From: Sarcocystis neurona | Taxonomy: Eukaryota; Apicomplexa; Conoidasida; Eucoccidiorida; Sarcocystidae | Direction of reading: 5' to 3' | Assembly (NCBI GenBank): GCA_000727475.1 | Contig: KL647304.1 | Coordinates: 2,435,694 to 2,499,693 of the forward strand | Length of the DNA: 64,000 nt | Shown: positions 23,408 to 36,770 of the stretch, piece by piece | Position numbering within the stretch: position 1 is the first letter of the stretch | Layout: each line of letters opens with the position of its first letter | The notes under the pieces: model-generated | The model's database searches: none | Seen by the model: only the letters and a program-made list of their open reading frames with translations | What the model was told of the DNA's origin: nothing | Translations under genes and position numbers: made by a program

Positions 23408-25362
23408 GTACGCTGCTTCCCAGTATTTGGCAGTTAATGCCAGGTAAAGGTCCGACCTATACTGCTACGTGTGCGTAGTGAATCGTGAGCAACAGAAAAA
23501 ATGACGGAGACGGCGACGGCGGTCGAAGGAATGTGACGAATTTGAGAAATGTGTGGAGCCAAACAATCTTACTGTTTTTCCAAGTCTCTTAAAGAAAGCT
23601 GCAATTTGCTGGTCAGCTTTTCTGAAGAAACACTGTAGAACACATCAACACTGACGACCAGAGAAGGAGCTTCCTGATTTGCAAAGGAGTAATGCAGTGG
23701 GAATTCGCAAGTACTAGATTCGAAGCCAAGAAAATGAAACGTTAAGGGCCCTGGCCCATAGAGCTGAGACCAACTTTCCAAACAAAGTATCGAACTGTCA
23801 CACTACGACGTGTAAGAAGTCAATACAATACTTCCTCGTAGCGAATGCCAATGCCACTAAAGAGCTGCAAAGCAATAATTGAACTCTTTCTTGCTTAGAC
23901 AAATATGTCTTTGGGATTAAGAGATTACAGGGCTACCATGTGATACACACTGAAGAAGTATTAGAAGCTGAATCAACCCATTTCCGTAGATTCGGTCATT
24001 ATCACAAAAAGAGCTGTAAAATGTAAAAGAGCCTGCAACCACGGTGCGGTACCGGTGGATACATTTCTTTTTGAGAGGCTGCGGACGGTGCATATTATAC
24101 CCTGTGAAGGGGCCAGCCGTGCAATTGTTTGTCGCCTTTGTGCTGACCTGTGTGCAGTCAGCTTGTATCTTGGGTACGACTGTGCTGTGATTGCGTTTCT
24201 CTGAGCGTCTACGTATGTCTTTACGCTTGTACAAGTACACACATGTTAATCTTTATACATGTGTGGTGTAACCGTGATCTACATATTCGGTTGCATACAA
24301 AGATGTGTGTGACAGCTGCCGGATTTCGACACAGGACACGGAAGGTTGTGGAAAGAAAGACAAATTTCTCAAATAGAAGTTCAGCTGCAAAGTGCTTTTC
24401 ATGGAACAGTTGAGTGTTCCATGTAGAAGTATTCTTCTGGACTCACTATATCACCAGCCATGGTTGTTTATACACTAGAGAGTCAGGCAGGCATGCGAAT
24501 GCATAAGACCGAAAACGTTGCATTTGTATACATACGTATGCAATGAGAGCGAGAAGAAGCCGTAGGTAGACACATGTGCGGGACGGGAGAACTTCCGTCT
24601 GTTGTCCGCCCATGAGGGTGTCCTGTCCCCCATTTTGGCAGTCGCACATTGCACGTGTGCGTACACTCACAGATACGGAGTACACTGCAGAAGGCACTCC
24701 CCGACGACGCCAGCTGGACGATGGACCTTTGGAGATGCGTGCAAGAACACATACGCAACGGAAGGTGGAATAGCCTGTGCACGCACAGAGGGATTCATTC
24801 CAGTATATAGAAAGACAACGAATAGGGAGAGCTGCGGATCAGCTTTTTTGGGAGGACGTTGTTGAGGCAGCACAGCTGCTTTCGTTTCGTCGGTCCAAGA
24901 CTTGCTGAAGCTGCTCTTGAGTGGAGTCCTGCACCGCCCTTCTTTGTCTCCCTCTCAAATGACACATGCACAAGCCCACTTCCATTCCTGTATACGATCG
25001 TCTGTAGGAAGGCCTACTCACATATTCGCATCTTTAACGCACCGACGGATCCTTGACGTCCTGTTTCTCCAGTCTCTGTCTGCAGAACCCGGAGCACCCG
25101 AGTTGCGGCGTGTACGCGACGGGCCGCTTTCCCGAGGTTGAAGCACCCGAGCGAGAGTTTCTGGGAGCATATTTACACGTTCCCTCTCAAACCTCATTTG
25201 TCCCTCTCGCCACTCCGTCAACACAGCTACACTTAATTCTGCGTCTATGGCTGTACACTCCTACGGAAGTAATACGAATGGGCAAGTAGGGGAGGAAAAA
25301 AGCACGCACAAACACGGAATCGATGCTTCGCTTGTTGCCGTATTCGTTCACCCTTATCGCAG
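23408..25362 (+). other. Intron 4 of acyltransferase copy 2
   Basis: Donor GTACGC, acceptor TTATCGCAG, phase 2 with split codon AG|G (Arg), the same phase as copy 1. A short perfect hairpin is at 24400-24422. No gene was recognised in it. Confidence 0.72.
24400..24422. repeat. Short perfect inverted repeat
   Basis: CATGGAAC, an 8-base loop (positions 24408-24414 plus a flanking base shared with the arm), then GTTCCATG. It lies within intron 4 of copy 2. It could fold into a small stem-loop, but nothing links it to a function. Confidence 0.5.
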
Positions 25363-25489
25363 GCTGCTGCAGACAGCGTTCCTGCTGTTCCACGGACGTT
25401 TTGGGCTGCTTATAACACTTGAAGTGCCTCTGCTGCACGTCGTCGGCAGGCGTCTGACGCTGCCCGCCTCTGCTTCCCCGTCAGATTGT

Positions 25490-27267
25490 GTAAGTTGTCT
25501 TGACAGGTGGAACTTGAACGAAGAGAGGAAATGTTGCAGTGCACGGAAGTAAACACGCTGGTGGCGGTGGGGGTACGGCAACAGATTGCATTGCTGCTTG
25601 TGATTTGTCCTTTGTTTCTGCGGCTAGCTCCCGCGATTTCCAGGTTTTTTGACCGCCGATTCAGGAAAGTGTCGATTGTTTGGAATTACCCTCTCACTAC
25701 ACCCACAGCTCCATATACGTTTTTGCTCGTTCTCGTGCATCCCCTCCTTCTGCGGTACACACACACAGTTCAATATACTTTTTTGCTTGTTCTCTTGCGT
25801 TGCCTCCTGCGCTTTGCTTCTTTGTCATTGATTGCCTCCCTTTTTGTTCACATTCTCCCGTTCATTTCGCTGGTGTCTCTGTGTTTCGTTTCCACGTCTC
25901 CCTGCCTCGCCTCTTCTTTCGTCTACTTCATCATTGTTCCCTCTTCCCTTCCGCCGCTTGTCCTCTGTCGTCCCTTAGTTTACCTCTAAATTTTGACGCG
26001 TTAGCAGCTCTTTTGTTACATGGTCTTCTGTGGCGTGCCATCTGCTGCCGCTCGACCAGCAAACGCAGTAGTCAGAGAAGCGATTCCGAGGCTGCGCTCA
26101 GTTTATTAAGTATGCCGTTTCTGGTTTCCTGCTGGACACAGTGGTGTCACTTGCGTTTCACCGGCTTCTCGCCATCCTCTGTTGTGCTGCTTCACTCCTC
26201 AGCTTCTCCCACCCTCTACGTCGTAACACTTTTGTACTGCCTCTTTAATCTTTCCCTGCGTCATTCGAATTTTCGCGGATCTGCCCTGCGAACTGCGTAC
26301 TTTCCCCTTGTTTCTGCTCCTTGCAGTCGTCTTCTCCATCCTTCAGTGAAAATCTCCATCTTGCAGAAGATGGGAAGACAGCTGTTTGGCACACTGTAAA
26401 CGTTCACTTTGCTTCTAAATGCTCCGGCACTTGTGTCCCTACGAAAGTAAGACAGTTTCTCCACAAGAATGAAGGTGCGAGCCTCCGCGTACTGCGTAAG
26501 ATGTACAATTGAACAAGCGTAAAGGTGAGAGATCTGTTGTCTACGTGGGTGGTCGCACTTATAAATACACATATATATCTATATATACATATGTAAACAC
26601 ACATACTTGCTTACGTATATACATACATTCAGACACGCACATATGTATGAATGGATGTAAGCCCGCCGCTGGGACCTACGGACACACCCCACTTGTCCGT
26701 TGAAGGTGGGAGGTTCACACTTTTGTACGGAGACGACGAATATGCATACTTACCGTAGTATGGAGTAAATGTACACGTAACTCAAAAAGAGTACTTCGCA
26801 CTTTTTCACTTGCACATCCCTCCGTGAAAATCTAACTTTCGATTGGGACTGAAGTATATTTACACCGACTTGGTAAGTTTTTCTAAAAGTGGTGTTTTTC
26901 GGACATGCTTGTCAAGACAACAGTGTTATCGTGCATCTCTATTGCCCCGCAGAAATGCAAGTGCTGAAACTCTTCGGCGCATCCATGGATTTTCAAGAGT
27001 GGGTACACGTTAGTCTGAAAGTCATTCGCGTGCTTTTGACGAACGCAGTCCAGAATAGTCCGCGTCTTCAACGTCGGCCCGTGACCACGATATTCGAGGT
27101 CGAATTAAATTTTGTGAGGTTGCAAAACAATTTCGTACCGTTTAACTGGCACGAAGTGCGTGACGCTTCGTTGTCTCTCCTCCTTGCCAACGATCGCCTC
27201 TTTTCGCTCGTTGATCGTCCTGACTCGGTATTTTCCCTCATGTTGGCGTCCTTTCGTGCACCTGTAG
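25490..27267 (+). other. Intron 5 of acyltransferase copy 2, with a polypyrimidine block
   Basis: Donor GTAAGT, acceptor ACCTGTAG. The sense strand is C/T-rich from about 25690 to 26350, giving artefactual open frames of up to 239 codons. A TA-rich microsatellite stretch follows at about 26560-26650. Confidence 0.72.
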
Positions 27268-27372
27268 GACGTCGAAGTGGCAAACAAGCTGTTTCTGGAG
27301 GAGATACGGCGAATCTTTAATACGTACAAACATTTCTATGGGTGGCAAAACAGAGCACTACAAATTGTGTAG

Positions 27373-30300
27373 AGCTGGCGACTACACGACAGCATAGGGG
27401 TATCCTACCCAAGTGTACAAGTAGCGGAGCCACCGTGGATTCAAATCTGCAGAACGCCGCGTGCCTCAGGTGTTGATATTCACGAACCCACCGATATGCA
27501 AACACGTTTCGACGCATGTTGAATGTGGGGTTTTGGCACCGTAAGCTGCAGGCGTACGTGCGAAGTATGGCTTCGAAAGCTTCCGTGTATGTTGCAATTC
27601 CAAGGATCTCAGTGAACTAATGCGGCGGGTCCGTGTGAGGACGCAGATCCAAATGCTTTGCGATAGCTGTTCCAAAACTGAAGAATTATCGGTTCCAAAA
27701 TGACCGCGAACGTCCTTGACAGCACCCTGCCTGCTCTGACCACACGTTTCATTACCCTCTGTCATTTTTCATACTCTGTCGACTTCCGTATATATCTGCA
27801 GGTAACTAGCGAGTGCTTCAGATCACGTAGGTGTTTAAACGTATACATCTGTTTGTAATTGTGCACTCGTCTGTGCAGTATTTCCTGGAAGCTTCAGAGT
27901 GCTTAAAAAGGACAGCACGCCTAGCCAAGTTTCTTGTGTAGTTCGGGCTGATTACGCATGCGTTGTTGTTCACCCGAAAACAAACAGACATCCAAATGCG
28001 CATGTGTATCTTGGCAAAGTGAACACCTTGTGCTAAAGGACCAGGTGGCAGTGGTCCCACTGTGTCTCGGAGAAACATGCTGCGTGCTTCACTATTGCCT
28101 ACTGGGACCACCATCTTCGGCAGGAATGTGCAACTTTCATTTGTTGTTTTGAGGCTCACACTACGTGGACTGTCGGAGCACAGTACAACAAGGTAACAAA
28201 TCTAGCTGTACGCCGTTCGGTGGAATGTTATTTTTACGTGGTTCTCGAAAAGTCTAACCAGATTTGCTCCCATGATATCGTCCTCACATACCGCTGCCTA
28301 AGCCTGTGCATTGTGCATACGCTATAGCTTCAGAAGTACCGGAGCACTCATTTGATGTAAACTTTGAGGGCATCGAACGGTTTTCATCAGTCGCCTCTGC
28401 GTACGTTTACATTTAAGTGTGAGAGCGAGTTTACCCAACCAGATGCTGTCGTGATATATTGAGGTCTTCTATCGGCTGCGGAGGCATTATGTCGGCTGGA
28501 CCAACCTCAAAACTACGTTACAATGTGAATGCGTAGACATGGACACAGAGGAAGAGAGCATTTGGCTACCTCACGTTAAGGACTCACACAATTAGTTTAC
28601 TGAGGTCTTTACCTCAACTCTTATCTTGTTAGCTGCACTAGCGAAGACGAGTTGCGTATCTCGACATATGAACGGGCAGTGAACTGCAGCCGTTCCGGTA
28701 TTCCATACGCGCACACATTTTGCAGTTTTACTGCCGGTAAGTGTATTACATATTCCCACATTTTGTACCGATCGATTAGTCTTGCAGTCACGCATACACT
28801 GATCTGTCCGTTGACGTACATTCTTGCCCGACTGGACAGTTAAGTCAGAGTCGTTGAAGGCGTGGCAGGCCTGTCGCGCCGCACCTCTGGACCTCTCTAG
28901 CTTGGACGCAAAAGAACCGTCCAAGAGAAGCTGGCTCAGAATTGCGCCACGCAGGTGCCTGTGCACACCTATATATTTACAGGTGTAGGGATGCTTAAGG
29001 TTTCCGCGGAGATACGAGTGTACATGGTTCAGACGTCTTCGAAAGCTTCAGCTTCATCCCCACTACATATTTGCAGTTGTCAAATGTGCAGGTGGAGACA
29101 CTGAACAATGCAACGTGAAGGTAATCGTCGCGTTTATCGTTCTTTTTTTCTCTCGCCCTCTTTTTGTGACTTATAGGCACCAAAGAATGCACACACATAT
29201 ATACATATATATGCATGCATACATACATACAGACATACATACATACGCTTCACAGTTACTCTAGCGTCTGCACAATGGAGGTAGGGGAATATTCTTCGAA
29301 ATGCGTGCCTCCCCAGACATGACACGCAGTGCTACGGCTTACGGTAATAGAGCACCATGAAAACGTATACAGAAATACGCTACCTGTATTCCCATTAAGG
29401 TACGTCCGTGTCTACGCACAGAGAGGAACGCATACACATTTATATGCTTAACGACTCTATACGCATCAAGTCTTACCAGCAAAAGACGGAATGTTCACGT
29501 TACACACACCGCAGAAGCTGTACAGAGTGTTTCAACCACATATATCTGCCTGGGACGTTCCAGTTGGGTGAGCGGGTGTAGATACGCTTAGTTACTCGAG
29601 TATGCGTATGCTTGTATCCACTCGCACATCCACTTGTCTCCACCGGTGACCCTTATTTATAAGCAAGCAAATGTGCCGCTCCACACACCAGCATATCTCT
29701 ATTTCTAGTGCCGGGTCGCGTGAGTTCGGCTAACGTGTTGTCAAAGATTATTGAGTATGAAACCTTTCAACGTGTTTCCCAGTTTGAGCAGGAAGTAAGA
29801 CTATTCACCTCCTGCTGTCGATCCAACACATGAGGTCCTGTCCCGTCCATCATAAAGCACTCACAGCCTCCTATTTCTGCTTGTTTTTGGACGTGCACCA
29901 CAGCCTGCAACTCTTCTTAACCTTTGCGCTACGCGTCTCCCCTTGGGCGGGTAATACAGGGTTTCTAAGATCAGATTGGACTAGCGTGTATCCAGCTGTC
30001 ATCCAAATTTTTAGAAGAACGCATATACGATCTATCGAACAACCGGAGCGCCACAGGTCCTCTCTCTCTCAAACTCCTCATGGGGGGCGTACAGGCGTGT
30101 GTACGGGGGCGCTCTAGTACGTCCACTTTCTCTTTCTGCAATGCCGGACATTTCACAATCACAACTGGAGTTACATCCAGGCGCACACGAATGTAAAATG
30201 CATCCCGATTGTGACATCACACGACGACTTCAGTATGTCCACATACAGGTAGACACACTTCTACGGTTTATTTGCTGCGATGTTAGTCTTGCAGCCGTGT

Positions 30301-31870
30301 CATTGTATTGTTCACCTCTGCTCGTATGTTATTCCGCGACTTCCCGTTTCAGTGTAGGGCCTCAAGCAGGGCAGCTAGCTCTGTCCTGTGCTCAGTGGTA
30401 GGCTGAGAAGAACTTTCCAGATAAGCCTCCACGGAGCAGTAATTCTGTCTGCTGGGCTGAAAGCAATTACTGGTTAGCAGAAAACTGCGATACAATCGTG
30501 GCCCGCCGTGACTACTACATAACAAACCGCAAAGACAACTTTCCCCCCGCGGGCTCATCATACCCCTACACAGCAGCACGACTAGTGCGTGCGGCGGCTG
30601 GTTGGCTGTCGTCGATGTTGCTACGCAGCAGAACTGGGAAACATCGGGGGACCACAACGATGACTGACCTCATACCACGAAAAGAAGCAAGTTTTTTCGT
30701 TGTTCGGAAGGTTCACCTTCTCCCAGCCCATTTTCTCCTCGGCGCGTGGGAGGGGAAAACCGCCGCGACCGTAAGGAGCACCAACCCAACGGAAGTAAGC
30801 ATCGCTGGCGAGAGAGAGTCCCACAGAGACACAAACGAATCACCTACCTTCTGGTGAAGGGTTACTGAACAGAAAACAAATAAGTTGACACGTTTACACC
30901 CTTTTTCAGAGTGCTCGTAGCATGTCTGGTGGCTCTACTTAGGCAACTTGAGAACTTTCTACGCAATGTGGCCATATCCCTCTTCGAAAAAATGTGTGTG
31001 CCTGGATGTGTTAAGCAGGTGTTCAAATACCGGAGCACAATTTAATGACCGTTGCCTAATTTTTCTAAGGTATCAAGCCGGCGCAAGCCATCGGACTGAA
31101 AACATGTGCCCGCGGAGAGTTGGAAGTGTGAAGACATTGCTGACCGTCCGCTGTGCGTAGACTAGAAATCAGTTGACATTCCGACGTGACCAACTGAGTT
31201 GCTTCACGACTTCAGTGCTTTATAGTGGGGTCTTTTCCAGCTTGAGGGACGATACCCTGAGGAAGCTTTGTAAAGTCCACCACTCGGGCTGGTCATGCGT
31301 TTCAAATTATTTTTTCTGACTTCTGAGGGGTGTCTGTTCCACTGTAAGGGTTTTCACCAATTGAATGGTGTAACCTGCCTACAAAGTGGTCCCCCAAAAG
31401 GTTGCCAACACAACACTCACACTCAGATACCATAGACGTCGATTGAAAAATTGGAAGGAAGATAATTTGTCAGGTAACACCGAAATGAACGGTGCGGCTG
31501 CCCCAAACACGCTCGGCATTTCGCCATAATCTCCCGTTCGCCGCCGTCAGGTGCAACACGATATATGCAACGCAGTTGCACGAGTTAGAGAAAGTTATCC
31601 GTTTGTGCCCGGCGTTTATATCAACGATAAACAGCAACGCGCTGCGGATCTTCCGATGTTACCAGGGAGTGTCAACTGATTCGGCATCAAATTAGTGGAA
31701 TTCTTTCCTTGCAAATGCGCCTCTTCCCACGAGGGATTTGGCGGGAGGTATGGAAAAGGTGAATGACGACTCCCCACATCACGTGATTCCTTGTAGCCTA
31801 TGCTTGAGGTGGATACTGAAGCTCGCCGGAAAAAGTAGCGGTACTTGTGTGTGCGCAGTATGGCGCTAAG
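27373..31870. other. Intergenic interval upstream of the DHHC gene
   Basis: No recognisable coding domain in any frame. It holds mostly unique sequence, a short CATA repeat near 29190-29245 and scattered TACGTA motifs. The promoter of the DHHC gene must lie towards the 3' end, but I cannot point to a core element. The last 60 bases before the ATG contain an in-frame TGA at 31817. Confidence 0.55.
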
Positions 31871-34800
31871 ATGGCTGCTGCTGTGACGTCTCCCGCAGCG
31901 GAAGCTGTTCGTCCCCGTGCGGGGTCAAATGAGTCAGAACACACTAAGCAGGCCTCGCTGCGCGAGGGCGACCTTTCTCCGACATCGTCTTCCTCACATT
32001 ACTTCTCTCCTGCCAATGAAGAGTTCCGGTTTCCCGGAGCCTCCCTTTCCGCAGCGTCAACGCTGCAGTGCAGCTCTATTTTACAGCAGCAGGCTCACGC
32101 ACACGAGCGGTTGAATGCAGATAGCAACGGAAGCTCGCCCACCACTGACTGGGTCCTGTGCTCGGAAGAATCGACGCCCCCGGCACTCCCCCCAGAAAAA
32201 CAGGCACATCTAAAATCTGAAGCGCCCTCTGAACTCGCGCAGATTTTGAAGTCCACGACCTCTTCCGGTTCAGCGGGGGATATTGATTGCGACTTCGCTG
32301 CCGCACTGACTCTCAGCAAGAATCAAGCACACACTGCCCAGGAAGAGAACTTCTTTCTCGCCGCAGAAGAAGCGAGGCAGGCCTCCAATGTTGACGCTGT
32401 CGTTGCTAACAAACTACCCGATCTCCAGCAGTCCGCGGCCGACATACAGAATCCCTACCCCTCTGCAACTGGAGAAGTTGCTGTTCCCCCTGGGTTGACA
32501 TGGAGTGCTATCCTGTCGTCAGGGGCTCCTTCTGCAGGAGATTCAATCGCAGACGATACCGAGCAGCAGCAGACGCAACGACCACAGGAGCATCAAGGAC
32601 CGCAGCAGCACCCGCCGGAGCAGCAGCAGCAGGTCGGCAGTGCCTTTGCTACTGCTCCTTACGACGGGAGGGCGTACTCCGGAACTACCGCAGAAGACCG
32701 AGGAAGAAGAAGAGACGTGGGCGGCTTCTTTGGACGTCCTGTCCCCTCCAGAAGATGTCAGTGGCTTAGGGCGCTTCCTGTGGTATTTCTCATGGTGCTG
32801 GTGGCATACATACTGGCCGTCTTCATAACAGTAAGTTTTTGCAGTCCTGTTGCCACAATTTCATCCGAGGATCTCGCCACTGAAGAACCACACCCATGTA
32901 CAAATGTGCACGTACGTGCACGTGCATACAGACACCCGTTTACATGCCCGAGGAAGACGAGAAAGGACATTGTATCATAATCTCTAGGTAAGCAGCACAC
33001 ACAGGAGTAACGACACCTGCGTCCGTAGCGATGGCTCACCTCTGGAGACGTGGCCGATCTTACACTACCTCAAAGTAATAAGCATTTGGAATTACAGGAG
33101 CTTCGTCAATGTGCTTACATGAACGTGTACTCGACAACAACAACTACTGCTGCAGTTCGTACTACAGCAGTTGTTACCAACAATCGGGTTCTTACCTATA
33201 GTCACTGTTTACTACTCCCCCTAGTAATATTCGTGCAGGCCTGCTGCTGTGACTTGCGCCGTTCGTGTCTATAACACCAATTTCACTGCTACTACCGCTG
33301 TCAGCACTACTACTACTCCATTGTCGTCCTGCAGTAGAATCTGTTACTGTTACTAATTTCTACAACTGCCATATTCTACTTGCACCTGTTACTGCCATGC
33401 TACTGTAACTGTTACAACTGAACCATCGTTCATGCTACGGTATCTCGCCGTCCTCGTCCTGCCATAACAAATGCGCACACACTTTTTCTGACCAGCATTG
33501 GCAAAAAACTTTGTTCTTTTCTTGAAGAAACAGACGAGCCCCTCTCCAGTACCCTGAACTTGTTCGTTGGAGAACAGTCTGTATCAGTAATCGTGTGCCG
33601 ACTGCAGCTACTCAAGATTAGATCGGGGTGTCTCACTGTTTTGTGGTTCCTGCGTAGATAGATCCAGTTCTACCCTACTACGTAGAACGTCGCAAACTCC
33701 ATTCGAACTGTTGTAAAAGGGCTTCGTCGCACCCTACATACACCGCGCAGATTCGCAGACGTACGTACTCGGAAATGCATACATGTGTACACCTCTTTCT
33801 CTCCCTGTATACATTTCTCACCACATAAACGTACATATACAGACGTTTTTATATATATAGGAGGGCAAGATATGCCTTATGTCAGAGTTTTTCCTGCAAA
33901 CGCTCGGTAGTAAATAGACTCACGCAATGTATATTTTTTCCTAACGTTTTAATCTTTGAAGACGGTCACGCCTCCCCTGATTCGTTCGGAGCGGCAAGGA
34001 AGCCGGTGTTCTTCACGCTGTGAACACATGTCGCGTAGCCTCACTTCTTTTATGTCGCTCCAAGAAGTTGCCGCTCCTGCTAGCCCGAATACTCATTTCA
34101 ACCTTGCAGGCGCCTAGACTTTACACAGAGGTTACATTGTATCGTCGGAATGCCGCTGAATTACGGGGGCCAGAGACTGTGTGCACAATCAAGTCCGAGT
34201 GTATGTACACTCCCGTAGAAACAAGCAGAGGGAATTTGGACGTGTAACGCGCGGTAGCAGTTGTGACAACGGTGGAGAACCTAGATTGGTTGCGAAGACG
34301 AAAAGAGTACGAGTATCCGTACTGACCTGGATTTGAAATGATGGCAACGGTAGCAAGAGTCATGCAATTACAGTGGAACAAACACTGTTAGTAGAGAAGC
34401 ATTAAGAAGACCGGCTCCTGTCGCCTCCTCTACGCTGATTCCAAGAGATCTGTCGTGTTGAAGATGACGGTAAGAAACTTCCAGAAATTATTTCTCACTC
34501 TTCCGGTATGTGTTCAAAGGATGAAGCATTCATTCCGAGTACCAGATAGGAAATTAGTATTGCTTGTTGGTCGCCGTTTCGATATCTGTTGAAAGACTGA
34601 AGCATTCATTCCGCGTACAGCGTAAAGAATTGTCACGCATTATCCTTGTAGCTGGTCGAAGGTTGAATCATTCATTCCTCTTGCGACTTATATCTTCATG
34701 CGTGTATCTGTGCTCCCTTAATAAAGGGGGAGACCACCTTGCTATGAAATGCAGCTCCACAATAAAAATCCTTTGCATGTAGGTGTATACCTTGAAGTCG

Positions 34801-36739
34801 TAAGTAGATACGTGGTTACTTTTTTTGTGTATGTGCGTACGTATCAGTTCATCCGTGCTTGGCTGCTAACTTACATATACCTGCGTTCGTCTGCAAGGGT
34901 TCAGTACGAACAGCGAAACGGTGGTGTCTGTGCGGACCCCTGCAGTACCACGTCCTTCCAGAGCTGCAGTTGAACGTGCCGGACTACCTGAAGAAAACCT
35001 CGAAATATAATCGGTATGCTGGGCAAAAATCCTTAGAAATGCAGGTGTGATTCCAGCTGGATTCAATTTTATTCTTCAGGCGAGGAAACTGCAGTCCCTG
35101 ATTTCTAATGACAAATCCTTTCGTTTGCAACACCCATACAAAGAGCCTGACGCACGCCTCTGACTCCTCGCCTGCGTGTCTCTAGCGCTTCTTTAACTAT
35201 ACGGAAATACGTATACGGAGATACGTATATACTGGTGAAAAAATAAATAAAATTACGCACAAAGTAATACATGCGTGAATGCTTTCGACTCGGCTGCTAT
35301 GCCTAGCGTGTCTGCCGTAATGTCAGTAATCTTAAGTTATACACATGGCAGAACAGCGTTTTCACAACGCGTTCAGTCAAAATTCTTTTGACTTTCAAGT
35401 ACAGATTTGTAGTGCCCCTATGTATATATACACACGTGTAAATAAGTCTACGTGTACGTCCATATACTTACCATGTACTGGTTCCGTTGCTCCCTTTCTG
35501 GGGAGTCTAGGACCCGGAATTACTTTGCCGAACGCTTCCGGGTTCTAAATCTTCGCTTAGCTCACATTTAAATTAAAATTCTCTACAAAGATGCGCCTCC
35601 ATGTATTGTTCCCACATTTGCGTATATGCTTACTCCTCCTTTTCACTCGTGTATACTTTTTTGTCTGCGCCTGCGAGGGTACAGTATACCTTTACATCAA
35701 TATATTCTTCCCTTTTTTGCGTTTACGTATCTGTGTACGTGTATCTGTCCCGACACGTATCGGCCAGAGTATATTTGAATTACATTTCTATGTGTATGAG
35801 TACGCGCGTGCTACCTGAGTTGTATCTGAGTGTATAATGTATTTGCATCCTGTATATCTCTATCCGGGATTCCATATACGTATATGTGTATGTACGAATG
35901 TACGTATATATATATATATATACATATATATGTGTATGTATATATTCAACCTATGTGAAAAAGTGCAATTTGTACGTGCGCATCTCTGTATACACAGTTG
36001 CACACCTCCATGGTAAAAACATTTTAGTTCTGTGGCTGTTGCTGCTGTTAAAGACGTTGTTTTAGCGAAGCAATGCATTTACTGCTTATGTCACCAACTG
36101 CAATTACGTGACAGTTTGCAACTTCACAGACCTATGTGCTACCTGCGATCTGGCGCGTTTCATGTAAAAATGTGTCTCCACGTAGTTATTCTGTAGACCT
36201 ATGCATCAGGATATTCGCACGAAGGGAACCGGATATACAGTACACATCCGTAAGTATACATATACTTGTGTCCCTCCTGATACACACACGTAAAGGTGTC
36301 TTCCGGTGTCGTGCACTAGACTGCTGCACACAATTTGTGTGCGCTGCTGGGTGCGGCGCTCTCTGCGCGTTTTTTTTTTTGTAGCAATAGCCGTTTACTA
36401 ATTCGACTGCATAGCTTCTGGAAGGAGTACACACACATCAAGACAAAAATATGTGCACCGCCACGTACAAGTGCGGCTCTTTCTCTCTTTCTTTTCCTAC
36501 AGGCAGGTGTCAACCACGTTTCCACAACTGCGTAAAGGGTTGTTCATGCTGTGTAGGTCACTGCTTGCTGCACAGACTAACGTATGTGAGCCCCGATACG
36601 TGCTGGTTTGTTTCTCATTTTACTGCCGCTTCTTCGCGAACGCTGTACTCAATAAATCATCAAGGAAGCATACTGGTGCCGGCAACTTTCACCACTGCAG
36701 AAACTTTTGTATAAATATGTGTGTATGTAGATATATGTG

Positions 36740-36770
<31 letters not shown>

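Larger units (their letters stand above)
19852..27372 (+). pseudogene. DGAT2-family acyltransferase, tandem copy 2, interrupted by an in-frame TAA
   Basis: Paralogue of the gene at 4.2-14.4 kb and of the same likely role. Inferred exons: 19852-20787, 21306-21433, 22782-22875, 23265-23407, 25363-25489, 27268-27372 (TAG stop). The last five are 128, 94, 143, 127 and 105 bp, identical to copy 1, with identical phases. Exon 1 encodes a membrane hairpin (residues about 215-236 and 247-268) and a motif reading VSHG (303-306) in place of HPHG. Exon 2 has VPVWGHCARLFG, exon 3 VPGGIAEMY, exon 4 RNGFIKLAM and CFGNSQ, exon 5 FHGRFG and VVGRRL, exon 6 YKHFYGW. Two defects are visible. TAA at 23328-23330 replaces a hydrophobic codon just before IPV. 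The position matching copy 1's exon 4 acceptor reads CTG at 23262-23264 instead of CAG. The other exons show no frameshift, so this could be a recent pseudogene, a sequencing error, or a gene truncated at residue 407. The ATG at 19852 gives about 200 residues before the hairpin that match nothing I know; a downstream acceptor and shorter protein are possible. Confidence 0.82.

Noticed and set aside
31005..31035. tRNA-like T-arm (GTGTTCAAATACC)
   Set aside because: The flanking bases do not form a proper five-pair stem, and no matching D-arm or acceptor stem was seen.
35014..35044. Longer form of DHHC exon 2, ending at CAG before GTGTGA (35044)
   Set aside because: It would exit in phase 0, while the next exon needs phase 2. 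The GTATGC donor at 35014 fits.
36503..36581. Possible extra DHHC exon after TTCCTACAG
   Set aside because: Its exit phase at the GTATGT donor does not fit the next exon, and joining 35013 directly to 37634 already gives normal DHHC spacing between TM1 and TM2.
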